Assembly: GCA_021793135.1 (NCBI GenBank) | Contig: JAJYTI010000146.1 | Span: 1-5,552, forward strand | Origin: Bacteroidota bacterium | Lineage (GTDB): Bacteria > Bacteroidota > Bacteroidia > Flavobacteriales > Flavobacteriaceae | DNA: 5,552 nucleotides | Direction: 5' to 3' | Shown here: in pieces, positions 1 through 5,552 of the stretch | Numbering within the stretch: the stretch's first letter is position 1 | Layout: every line of letters starts with the position of its first letter | The notes under the pieces: generated by a model | Database searches by the model: none | What the model saw: the letters and a program-made list of their open reading frames with translations, nothing else | Told to the model about the DNA's origin: nothing | Position numbers and translations under genes: made by a program

Positions 1-818
1 GCATAGCGCAATGCCGTGTCGTAACAATCCATTGCTGCACCGATAGCTCCCCATGCAATTCCAAATCTAGCAGAGTCTAAACAACCTAATGGAGCTCCTA
101 ATCCAGATTTATTTGGAAGTAGGTTTTCTTTTGGAACTTTTACATTATCAAAAATCAATTCTCCAGTTGCAGAAGCACGTAACGACCATTTGTTGAAAGT
201 TTCTGGAGTTGAGAATCCTTCCATGCCACGCTCCACAATAAGTCCATGAATACGTCCCTCTTCGTTCTTAGCCCAAACCACAGCAACATCTGCAAATGGA
301 GCATTACTAATCCACATTTTAGCACCATTTAATAAGTAATGATCTCCCATGTCTTTATAGTTGGTAGTCATTCCACCTGGGTTACTTCCATGGTCAGGTT
401 CGGTTAGACCGAAACAACCTATCCACTCTCCAGAAGCAAGCTTTGGTAAATATTTCTTACGTTGCTCTTCAGTTCCATATTTGTATATAGGATACATAAC
501 AAGAGAAGACTGTACCGATGCTGTACTACGTACTCCGCTATCTCCACGCTCTATTTCTTGCATGATTATTCCGTAGGAAATCTGATCTAGACCAGCACCT
601 CCATATTCTTCAGGGATGTAAGGTCCAAATGCACCAATTTCTGCAAGTCCACCAATAATTTGTTTTGGAAATTCGGCACGTTGTGCATACTCTTCGATAA
701 TTGGAGAAACATCACGTTTCACCCATGCACGAGCAGTGTCGCGAATTAATTTATGTTCTTCGGTAAGGAGTTCATCCAGATTGTAATAATCTGGTGCTTC
801 AAATAAATCTGGTTTCAT
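1..818 (-). CDS. gcdH: Glutaryl-CoA dehydrogenase-type acyl-CoA dehydrogenase (partial, C-terminus missing)
   Basis: The reading frame starts at the ATG complementary to 816-818 (MKPDLFEAPDYYNLDEL) and stays open for 272 codons to the window edge. About 120 C-terminal residues of the family's roughly 390 are therefore outside, including the catalytic glutamate. Visible are the N-terminal helical domain (about 1-130) and the middle beta domain with the flavin-contacting stretches CFGLTEP (135-141) and WISN (169-172). The segment SVQSSLVMYPIYKYGTEEQR (101-120), SLRASATGE (212-220) and RFGIAWGAIGA (251-261) closely resemble human GCDH from memory. Residues equivalent to human mature Glu87 and Arg94, which contact the glutaryl carboxylate, are kept here as E90 and R97 (EIERGDSGVRS). 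The inferred reaction is FAD-dependent oxidation and decarboxylation of glutaryl-CoA to crotonyl-CoA in lysine and tryptophan breakdown, in the cytoplasm. A non-decarboxylating relative cannot be excluded without the C-terminus. It is transcribed divergently from tex. Confidence 0.9.
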   Translation of the reverse strand, partial: MKPDLFEAPDYYNLDELLTEEHKLIRDTARAWVKRDVSPIIEEYAQRAEFPKQIIGGLAEIGAFGPYIPEEYGGAGLDQISYGIIMQEIERGDSGVRSTASVQSSLVMYPIYKYGTEEQRKKYLPKLASGEWIGCFGLTEPDHGSNPGGMTTNYKDMGDHYLLNGAKMWISNAPFADVAVVWAKNEEGRIHGLIVERGMEGFSTPETFNKWSLRASATGELIFDNVKVPKENLLPNKSGLGAPLGCLDSARFGIAWGAIGAAMDCYDTALRY

Positions 819-881
819 GAAATGAATTTAAATTATAATTAAGCCGTGTATTTGTTAATAAATTCAAGGCTGATTTGTGTC

Positions 882-896
882 TATTATTTAATAATA
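882..896. repeat. Perfect AT-only inverted repeat
   Basis: TATTATT (882-888) and AATAATA (890-896) are exact reverse complements around a single central T. If the candidate promoter at 910-940 is real, this palindrome lies just downstream of the start point of the dehydrogenase transcript, where a repressor could bind. It consists only of A and T in an AT-rich intergenic region, so chance is a fair explanation. Confidence 0.3.
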
Positions 897-909
897 AATG
901 ATTTAAAGT

Positions 910-940
910 CAAAAATAACGAAACTTCATTTACTAATCAA
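910..940 (-). promoter_or_regulatory. Candidate Bacteroidota promoter for the acyl-CoA dehydrogenase gene
   Basis: On the minus strand, 917-910 reads TATTTTTG, matching the Bacteroidota -7 consensus TAnnTTTG. A TTG lies at 940-938 after a 20-base spacer, within the usual range for the -33 element. Transcription would start near 905, giving a leader of roughly 85-90 bases before the ATG at 818. The motif is AT-rich and could occur by chance, so this is a moderate call. Confidence 0.45.
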
Positions 941-1002
941 TCTAATGACTGCTTATTTTACAAGCTTCAAATTGCTAAATATTGTTACAGAGTTATAAAT
1001 GC

Positions 1003-1035
1003 TTTGTGTAGATGAATTACTAACTCGTATCTTTG
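1003..1035 (+). promoter_or_regulatory. Candidate tex promoter directly abutting the start codon
   Basis: TTTG at 1003-1006 and TATCTTTG at 1028-1035 match the Bacteroidota -33 (TTTG) and -7 (TAnnTTTG) elements with a 21-base spacer. The -7 element ends five bases before the ATG at 1041, so transcription would begin at or within a few bases of that codon. The promoter lies inside the longer reading frame that begins at 999, which argues that the 999 start is not used. Confidence 0.5.
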
Positions 1036-1040
1036 TTCGT

Positions 1041-3173
1041 ATGACTGCACTTGCTTATATATTTGAAAAAACACAACTGCCAGAGAAAGGAATTCAAGCG
1101 GTTGTACAATTGTTGGCAGATGGGAATACGATTCCTTTTATTGCTCGCTATCGTAAAGAAGTTACGGGAAGTCTAGATGAGGTGGCAATCCAACAAATAG
1201 AGATAAATCTTAAAGACTTTGAAGCTTTAGAAAAACGTAGATCTACTATTCTGCAAACCATAGATGAACAAGGAAAGCTTACCGAAGAACTAAAAAGAAT
1301 CATAGAGAAAGCTATGGATCTATCTAGTTTAGAAGACTTGTATTTACCTTATAAGCCCAAGCGCCGTACAAAAGCAGAAATGGCTAGAGAAAAAGGACTG
1401 GAGTCTTTAGCAAAGCAGATCATGGTAACTCATGCTAATCCTATTGAGCTTGCAAAATCGTATGTTAAAAAGGATGTTTCATCAATCAAAGAAGCTATCC
1501 AAGGAGCTCAAGATATAATAGCCGAATGGGTATCCGAACGTACCGATTTTCGAAATCATTTAAGAAAAGTATTATGGAGAAGTGCGAGATTAGAAAGTAA
1601 AGTAATTGGTACAAAATCGAAAGAAGATAAAGCGCAAGTGTATCGCGATTATTTCGATTGGGAAGAATCGCTTTCACGTTGTCCATCGCATAGATTTTTG
1701 GCGATTTATCGTGGTGTAAATGAAGGTTTCTTACGAATTAAACTTTCGATAGATGACGAAGCAATTTATAAGGAGTTTTGCTTTAGGTTTATAAAAAATA
1801 AAAACAGCCCTGCCAAATCAATTATAGAAGAAGCGGTTATCGATGCATATAAAAGATTGTTGTTTCCCTCTTTAAGCAATGAAGCTTTGCAAAAAGCAAA
1901 AGAAAAAGCAGATGAAGATGCTATTAAAGTTTTTGCAGCTAATCTTAAGCAGTTGCTTTTAGGCTCCCCATTGGGTGAGAAACGAATATTAGCTATAGAT
2001 CCTGGATTCCGTACTGGTTGTAAAGTAGTTTGTTTAGATGCGCAAGGAAAACTCTTGCATAACGAAACTATTTTTCCGCATGCACCACAGCGAAAGACTA
2101 AAGAAGCAATTAAAAAAATAAATACTTTAACGCAAGCATATAAAACAGAGGCCATTGCTATTGGTAATGGAACGGCTTCTAGAGAGACAGAACAATTTAT
2201 CCGTCGTATACGTTTTACACAACCAGTAGAGGTGTATGTTGTAAATGAAGCAGGGGCGTCGATTTACTCTGCATCATCTATTGCACGAAAAGAGTTCCCG
2301 AATTACGATGCAACCGTTCGTGGTGCTGTATCTATTGGAAGACGATTAGCCGATCCATTAGCAGAACTAGTTAAAATAGATCCGAAATCAATAGGAGTTG
2401 GGCAATACCAACATGATGTAAATCAAACTCGATTACAAGAGAGTCTAGATCAAGTAGTTTCTCATTGTGTAAATGCGGTGGGAGTCAATCTTAATACCGC
2501 TAGTCCTTGGTTACTGCAATATGTATCAGGTATAGGAGAAGGGTTAGCAGCAAATATCGTGAAGTTTCGCGAAGAAAATGGTGCTTTTAAAACTCGTGAA
2601 GAATTATTGCAAGTGCCTAGACTAGGACAAAAAGCTTTCGAACAAAGCGCAGGTTTTCTTCGAATACGTCAAGCGAGTAACCCTTTAGATAACTCTAGTG
2701 TTCACCCAGAGCGGTATCCATTAGTTCATAGAATAGCTAAAGATATGGGGGTGTCTGTAGCCGAATTAGTAGGTAACAGTCAATTGGTGAATAAAATACC
2801 TCTAAACGATTATGTGGATGAAGAGATAGGTATGCCAACTTTAAAAGACATTCAAAAAGAATTAGAAAAACCTGGTTTAGATATTCGTACTAAAGCACAA
2901 ATGTTTACTTTTCACCAAGATATCCGTAGCATAGAGGATGTTGAGAAAGGGCAATTATTGCCTGGAATTGTGAATAATATTACCAACTTTGGATGTTTTG
3001 TGGATATTGGAATCAAAGAAAGTGGATTGATTCATATCTCCAATATAGCAGATGAATTTGTTAGTGATATTCATGAACATGTGGTACTGCACCAACAATT
3101 AATTGTAGAAGTTTTAGAAGTGGATATCGATAGAAAACGTATCCAACTTAAACTACATAAAAAAATGTCGTAG
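1041..3173 (+). CDS. tex: Tex, S1-domain RNA-binding transcription accessory protein
   Basis: The protein is 710 residues from the chosen start. The N-terminal helical region holds LEDLYLPYKPKRRT (97-110). A YqgF/RNase H-like domain follows with LAIDPGFRTG (317-326), IGNGTASRETE (374-384) and NEAGASIYSAS (402-412). Next come the Tex signature DPKSIGVGQYQHDV (447-460), a helix-hairpin-helix pair (about 483-542, NLNTAS to GFLRI) and a C-terminal S1 RNA-binding domain (about 636-706, GIVNNITNFGCFVDIG). This is the complete Tex order; length and sequence agree with E. coli Tex/YhgF. Tex proteins are cytoplasmic, bind RNA and are linked to transcription, with similarity to eukaryotic Spt6; the exact role is poorly defined. 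The frame also opens at ATG 999, adding 14 residues (MLCVDELLTRIFVR). I chose 1041 because the family N-terminus aligns from there and a promoter motif occupies the extra codons. It converges on trmN with a 14-base gap. Confidence 0.96.
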   Translation: MTALAYIFEKTQLPEKGIQAVVQLLADGNTIPFIARYRKEVTGSLDEVAIQQIEINLKDFEALEKRRSTILQTIDEQGKLTEELKRIIEKAMDLSSLEDLYLPYKPKRRTKAEMAREKGLESLAKQIMVTHANPIELAKSYVKKDVSSIKEAIQGAQDIIAEWVSERTDFRNHLRKVLWRSARLESKVIGTKSKEDKAQVYRDYFDWEESLSRCPSHRFLAIYRGVNEGFLRIKLSIDDEAIYKEFCFRFIKNKNSPAKSIIEEAVIDAYKRLLFPSLSNEALQKAKEKADEDAIKVFAANLKQLLLGSPLGEKRILAIDPGFRTGCKVVCLDAQGKLLHNETIFPHAPQRKTKEAIKKINTLTQAYKTEAIAIGNGTASRETEQFIRRIRFTQPVEVYVVNEAGASIYSASSIARKEFPNYDATVRGAVSIGRRLADPLAELVKIDPKSIGVGQYQHDVNQTRLQESLDQVVSHCVNAVGVNLNTASPWLLQYVSGIGEGLAANIVKFREENGAFKTREELLQVPRLGQKAFEQSAGFLRIRQASNPLDNSSVHPERYPLVHRIAKDMGVSVAELVGNSQLVNKIPLNDYVDEEIGMPTLKDIQKELEKPGLDIRTKAQMFTFHQDIRSIEDVEKGQLLPGIVNNITNFGCFVDIGIKESGLIHISNIADEFVSDIHEHVVLHQQLIVEVLEVDIDRKRIQLKLHKKMS

Positions 3174-3187
3174 ATACATACTTCTTG

Positions 3188-3913
3188 TTATAGATTCAGA
3201 TAGAAATCTTTAACCAGTTGAATATATTCCGATGTGTATTTATGTCTTTCGGTTTCTATGATTAAGTCTTCTGCTACAAGAAGACTATCTTGTTGTCCCA
3301 TTTGTAAGAATACTCTTTTAAAAGGAGTATTTGCTGTGCCTCGCACATTTAATATGCGCTTTGGAGTAAATCCGTGAACACTCCCAATATGGATAGCTTC
3401 TTCTTTTTGTTCATAGGGCAGAACTATTGCTAATTCTCCAGTATTTGGGGTGCAGAGCTTTTCTGCTGCAGCAAAAATATGCTGTAGAGGCATGAAGCTA
3501 GCACTTCTTGCTAATGCTCTGGATGTAATCTCGGTTGAATCAAAGTTTTTGTAGAATGGTGGGTTACAAACAATTAGATCATAATGATCTTCGACTTCTT
3601 GGGCAAATTCTATTAGCGATGCATGATAACAAAAAAGATGCTCATTCCATGGAGAGTTATCGAAGTTTTCTACACATTCAGTATGTGCTTCGTCTTCAAT
3701 CTCTATAGCCTCGATGTCAAAATATGGAGAATTTTCAGCAAGGCGCTGGGCTATTATAAGGGATAGAATTCCAGTTCCAGCACCAAGATCTAAAACTTGT
3801 TCTGTACTGTCTGTTATTTCACACCATGCACCTAGCAATACAGCATCCGTACCAATTTTCATAGCACTTCGTGTTTGCTGTACTTCAAATTGTTTAAATC
3901 GGAAGGTTTCCAT
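3188..3913 (-). CDS. trmN: tRNA1(Val) (adenine(37)-N6)-methyltransferase, TrmN6/YfiC family
   Basis: This 241-residue protein is a class I SAM-dependent methyltransferase, close to the 245 residues of E. coli YfiC. The family-typical opening FEVQQTRSAMKIGTDAVLLGAW (9-30, in overlapping parts: FEVQQTRSAMK and IGTDAVLLGAW) precedes the SAM-binding glycine loop LDLGAGTGILSL (41-52). The acidic IEAIEIE (67-73) is the ribose-binding strand, and NPPF (117-120) is the catalytic motif typical of methylation on an exocyclic amine of adenine. The inferred reaction is N6-methylation of A37 next to the anticodon of tRNA1(Val) in the cytoplasm. YfiC-like proteins share this fold with other N6-adenine methyltransferases, so substrate assignment rests on family resemblance. 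The start ATG at 3913 lies 10 bases after the rimM stop, so it is almost certainly cotranscribed as the last visible gene of rpsP-rimM-trmN. Its 3' end faces tex. Confidence 0.88.
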   Translation of the reverse strand: METFRFKQFEVQQTRSAMKIGTDAVLLGAWCEITDSTEQVLDLGAGTGILSLIIAQRLAENSPYFDIEAIEIEDEAHTECVENFDNSPWNEHLFCYHASLIEFAQEVEDHYDLIVCNPPFYKNFDSTEITSRALARSASFMPLQHIFAAAEKLCTPNTGELAIVLPYEQKEEAIHIGSVHGFTPKRILNVRGTANTPFKRVFLQMGQQDSLLVAEDLIIETERHKYTSEYIQLVKDFYLNL

Positions 3914-3923
3914 GCTAATTTTC

Positions 3924-4448
3924 TTACAAGTATAAATCTACCAACCCTTCAGGGGTAGTGAGATGCATGGTTTTGTTTTCCCGATCTACTTTATCTATAA
4001 AAGCATCAGTTATCGGAACAAGAATTTCTTTTCCTTGATGTTGGATGATGAAAAGAGCTTGTGGTGTATGGTCGTTTACTCCAATGATTTCACCAATGTC
4101 TCCTAGGTTACTGTCGATTACTTTGTAGCCAATTATTTCATGATAGTAAAAGTTATTTCCTGTGAGTTCTGGAAGAATCTCTAGAGGTAAGTATAGCTCG
4201 TTACCTATCAAGTTTTCTGCTTCTTCTTCGCTATCTACATCTTCAAATTTGATGCGTAGCAAATCGGATTTTTGGAGATTACTGTTTTCAATAAAAAATG
4301 GAATCAGGTTTTTGTCTATTTCAACAAAAACCGATTCCATTTCAAGAAAGTCATCCGGATTATCAGTATCCAGTTTTACAAGAATTTCTCCTTTAAAACT
4401 ATGTTTACCAATGATTTTTCCTAAGAAAAAACAATCTTCTTTACGCAT
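3924..4448 (-). CDS. rimM: Ribosome maturation factor RimM
   Basis: The 174-residue protein has the normal RimM length and two-domain layout. The N-terminal RimM barrel (about 6-90) opens with FFLGKIIGKHSFKGEILVK (7-25), the family's conserved G-K/H-G-E start. A linker ILPELTGNNFYYHEIIGY (91-108) leads into the PRC-barrel (about 100-172), with GEIIGV, LVPITDAFIDKVD (143-155) and the terminal PEGLVDLY (166-173). RimM binds ribosomal protein S19 in the 30S head and assists late 16S rRNA processing and assembly. It sits 22 bases after rpsP and 10 bases before trmN on the same strand. The rpsP-rimM pairing is conserved across many bacteria and supports both calls. No Shine-Dalgarno sequence precedes the start, as expected for Bacteroidota. 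Confidence 0.95.
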   Translation of the reverse strand: MRKEDCFFLGKIIGKHSFKGEILVKLDTDNPDDFLEMESVFVEIDKNLIPFFIENSNLQKSDLLRIKFEDVDSEEEAENLIGNELYLPLEILPELTGNNFYYHEIIGYKVIDSNLGDIGEIIGVNDHTPQALFIIQHQGKEILVPITDAFIDKVDRENKTMHLTTPEGLVDLYL

Positions 4449-4470
4449 AGAATTGCGGTTAAGTTTCCGG

Positions 4471-4989
4471 TTATTCTTCTTCGTTAGCAGCCTCTGCTTC
4501 TGCTTTTGCAGCAGCTTCTGCCTCTTCAGCAGCTTTAAGTTCAGCGTCTAACTCAGCTTGCTTTTCAGCAGCTAATTTTCTTTCTTCTTCAATAGCTTTT
4601 GCTTTTGCAGCAGCTTCTGCTTCAGAAATACTTTGTTTTTTTGCAGCAACTTTTGCTTCTTTTTCCTCTAGCCAAGCATTGAACTTCTCCTCCGCTTGCT
4701 CTTCGGTAAGAGCTCCTTTGCGCACACCTCCAGCAAGGTGGTTTTTAAGTAGTGCACCTTTATAAGATAGGATTCTACGAACCGTATCAGTTGGTTGTGC
4801 ACCATTCTGTAACCACTTTACAGCTTGGTCTACATCTAGCTCAACATAAGCTGGATTTTCGGTTGGACTGTAAACACCAACTTTTTCTAGGTATTTACCA
4901 TCACGTTTCGCACGGCTGTCTGCCGCTACGATCCAGTAGAAAGGCTTCCCTTTTCTACCGTGTCTTTGTAATCTTAATTTTACAGACAT
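4471..4989 (-). CDS. rpsP: 30S ribosomal protein S16 with long Ala/Glu-rich C-terminal tail
   Basis: Residues 1 to about 85 form the S16 core: MSVKLRLQRHGRKGKPFYWI at the N-terminus, then VAADSRAKRDGKYLEKVG (21-38), ADSRAKRD being a hallmark, and QPTDTVRRIL (65-74). S16 binds 16S rRNA in the 30S body and is needed early in assembly. The core alone is the full length of many bacterial S16 proteins (about 80-90 residues), while this one has 172. The remaining half (about 86-172) is a charged Ala/Glu/Lys-rich segment, predicted helical or coiled-coil and ending in NEEE, with EAEAAAKA occurring twice (123-130 and 156-163). Extended S16 tails are, as far as I recall, common in Flavobacteria and related groups, so I read it as lineage-typical and not a fusion error. 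It is the first gene of the operon, with rimM 22 bases downstream. Confidence 0.96.
   Translation of the reverse strand: MSVKLRLQRHGRKGKPFYWIVAADSRAKRDGKYLEKVGVYSPTENPAYVELDVDQAVKWLQNGAQPTDTVRRILSYKGALLKNHLAGGVRKGALTEEQAEEKFNAWLEEKEAKVAAKKQSISEAEAAAKAKAIEEERKLAAEKQAELDAELKAAEEAEAAAKAEAEAANEEE
4501..4621. repeat. 21-bp in-frame direct repeat inside the rpsP tail
   Basis: An identical 21-base segment occurs at 4501-4521 and 4600-4620, 99 bases (33 codons) apart and in the same reading frame. It encodes most of the duplicated EAEAAAKA peptide. The surrounding tail shows further shorter GCAGC/GCTTC-type similarity. This fits slippage or unequal exchange expanding a low-complexity helical tail. 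Confidence 0.75.
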
Positions 4990-5003
4990 AAATTAATTAA
5001 TTT
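4990..5003. promoter_or_regulatory. AT-only palindrome immediately before the rpsP start codon
   Basis: The 14 bases AAATTAATTAATTT are exactly self-complementary and end one base before the rpsP ATG. There is no Shine-Dalgarno sequence. Unstructured A/T-rich stretches upstream of the start are the usual initiation context of highly expressed Bacteroidota genes, so this is most likely the ribosome loading region of rpsP. The palindromy may be coincidental. Confidence 0.4.
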
Positions 5004-5005
5004 TT

Positions 5006-5020
5006 GAGGTTCTCGACCTC
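5006..5020 (-). promoter_or_regulatory. Small hairpin in the rpsP 5' leader, possible r-protein leader element
   Basis: On the minus strand the leader reads GAGGT-CGAGA-ACCTC, a perfect 5-bp stem with a 5-base loop. It is the only G+C-rich patch in an otherwise A/T leader and lies 16 bases before the start codon. A run of A follows it, not U, so it is not an intrinsic terminator on this strand. A role in autogenous control by S16 is possible; I recall leader motifs being proposed for flavobacterial ribosomal genes, but I cannot confirm that this hairpin belongs to one. Confidence 0.4.
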
Positions 5021-5040
5021 TGTTATAATTATTGAATGTG

Positions 5041-5048
5041 CAAAGATA
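5041..5048 (-). promoter_or_regulatory. -7 element of the rpsP-rimM-trmN promoter
   Basis: On the minus strand 5048-5041 reads TATCTTTG followed by CAC, an exact match to TAnnTTTG. Transcription would begin near 5036-5037, giving a leader of about 47 bases that contains the hairpin at 5006-5020. No TTG is present at 17-23 bases upstream (the nearest candidate is ATG at 5073-5071), so the -33 element is weak or divergent. Confidence 0.55.
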
Positions 5049-5082
5049 AACTTTATATTTATATATTTATCATCTAAAGTTA

Positions 5083-5090
5083 TATATTTG
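5083..5090 (+). promoter_or_regulatory. Candidate -7 element of the lipoprotein gene
   Basis: TATATTTG matches TAnnTTTG and lies 47 bases before the ATG at 5138. No TTG is seen at the expected -33 distance. It points away from the rpsP -7 element; the 34 bases between the two would have to hold the upstream regions of both promoters. The region is so A/T-rich that the match may be fortuitous. Confidence 0.35.
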
Positions 5091-5137
5091 AGGATACTTA
5101 AATCGAAAATCAATCTATATTTATTTAAACTTAACTT

Positions 5138-5552
5138 ATGATACGACGAATTCTCTTTCTGGTTTTAATTCCATTCCTTGCTATGAGTTGTAAGGATATC
5201 GAAGACAACACTCCTGCATTGCAAATAGTAGTTAATGGCGATTTGTTTAAAGCAGAAAACATGCAGTATACTACAGAAGAAGGCGGTGGATATACTATTA
5301 AAGGTATAAATGAAAACAGTGCATTGGAAATTTATTTAACAAGTCTAAGTGTTGGAACTTATGAGTTTGGAGAAGAATTAGATAATGTAATAACTTATAC
5401 TAATAGCGAAGGAGAGTTTACAACAGATATAAGAAACGGTGGGGGAGAAGTTCGAATCGAGGAATTAAGTGAGTTGGATTATGTAACTGGAACATTTTTC
5501 TTCCGAGCTAGTGATACTATAGGTAATCGATTGCAAGCAGTAAATGGTCATA
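5138..5552 (+). CDS. DUF6252-like lipoprotein (partial, C-terminus missing)
   Basis: The frame begins at ATG 5138 and remains open for 138 codons to the window edge. Residues 1-17 form a lipoprotein signal peptide: positive MIRR, hydrophobic ILFLVLIPFLA, then MSC with the lipidated cysteine at 18. The following KDIED resembles the Lys/acidic export signal described for surface lipoproteins of Bacteroidota, so outer-membrane anchoring, perhaps facing outward, is likely. The mature part is beta-rich, with NTPALQIVVNGDLFKAENMQ (23-42), YTIKGINENSALEIYL, GTYEFGEE and a late GGGEVRIEELSELDYVTGTF (107-126). This pattern (NGxxFxA near the start, GGxVxIxxxxxxxxxVxGTFxF near the end) fits the DUF6252 lipoproteins I know from Flavobacteriaceae. 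Their function is unknown. It is divergent from rpsP and has no evident link to translation. Confidence 0.8.
   Translation, partial: MIRRILFLVLIPFLAMSCKDIEDNTPALQIVVNGDLFKAENMQYTTEEGGGYTIKGINENSALEIYLTSLSVGTYEFGEELDNVITYTNSEGEFTTDIRNGGGEVRIEELSELDYVTGTFFFRASDTIGNRLQAVNGH

Noticed and set aside
361..576. Short plus-strand open frame opposite the acyl-CoA dehydrogenase
   Set aside because: The minus strand encodes unmistakable glutaryl-CoA dehydrogenase sequence throughout this stretch; the plus frame has no features of its own.
972..1001. Alternative tex promoter TTG-N19-TATAAATG
   Set aside because: The -7 part lacks the TTTG core; the candidate at 1003-1035 matches the consensus much better.
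999..1040. 14-residue N-terminal extension of Tex from the upstream ATG
   Set aside because: No resemblance to the family N-terminus, no ribosome binding context, and its codons overlap a near-consensus promoter; the ATG at 1041 is the better start.
1766..2155. Antisense open frame of 129 codons inside tex
   Set aside because: It lies wholly within strongly conserved tex coding sequence, has low-complexity composition and no recognisable domain, so it is a shadow frame.
3153..3173. Possible bidirectional terminator hairpin at the end of tex (CTAC...GTAG or inner ACAT/ATGT around an A-run)
   Set aside because: Each stem is only 4 bp, A/T-rich and mutually exclusive with the other; no U-run follows on the plus strand and the structure lies within the tex coding end.
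4162..4551. Open frame on the plus strand opposite rimM and the rpsP tail, rich in Ser/Phe/Cys
   Set aside because: Its composition is the complement of the Glu/Ala/Lys codons of the real genes on the other strand; no promoter, domain or plausible start supports it.

Overview
The window looks like ordinary chromosomal core sequence from a member of the Bacteroidota, most probably Flavobacteriaceae. The reasons are a low G+C content, AT-rich start regions without Shine-Dalgarno sequences, several matches to the Bacteroidota -7 promoter element TAnnTTTG, a ribosomal protein S16 with a long Ala/Glu-rich tail, and a DUF6252-like lipoprotein of a type I know mainly from this family. No tRNA, rRNA, CRISPR array, insertion sequence, integrase or phage gene is visible.

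Layout from left to right. On the minus strand, 1-818 is the N-terminal two thirds of an acyl-CoA dehydrogenase of the glutaryl-CoA dehydrogenase type; its 3' end lies beyond the window. A divergent intergenic region of about 220 bp (819-1040) carries candidate promoters for this gene and for tex. On the plus strand, 1041-3173 encodes Tex, an S1-domain RNA-binding transcription accessory protein. Only 14 bp separates its stop from the convergent minus-strand cluster rpsP-rimM-trmN (4989 down to 3188). A second divergent region of 148 bp (4990-5137) holds back-to-back promoters and a small hairpin in the rpsP leader. At the right edge (5138-5552, plus strand) starts a small lipoprotein gene that runs out of the window.

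How the genes work together: rpsP, rimM and trmN form a translation operon, comprising a 30S ribosomal protein, the 16S maturation factor that acts on the 30S head, and a tRNA methyltransferase. Tex is an RNA-associated protein encoded next to them but convergently, and probably independently transcribed. The dehydrogenase belongs to lysine/tryptophan catabolism and the lipoprotein to the cell envelope; neither has an obvious functional link to the operon.

I found no convincing evidence of a new biological system. The points worth a second look are small: a tex promoter that sits directly on the likely start codon (possible leaderless mRNA), a leader hairpin before rpsP, an internal 33-codon duplication in the S16 tail, and a surface-export-like signal on the lipoprotein.
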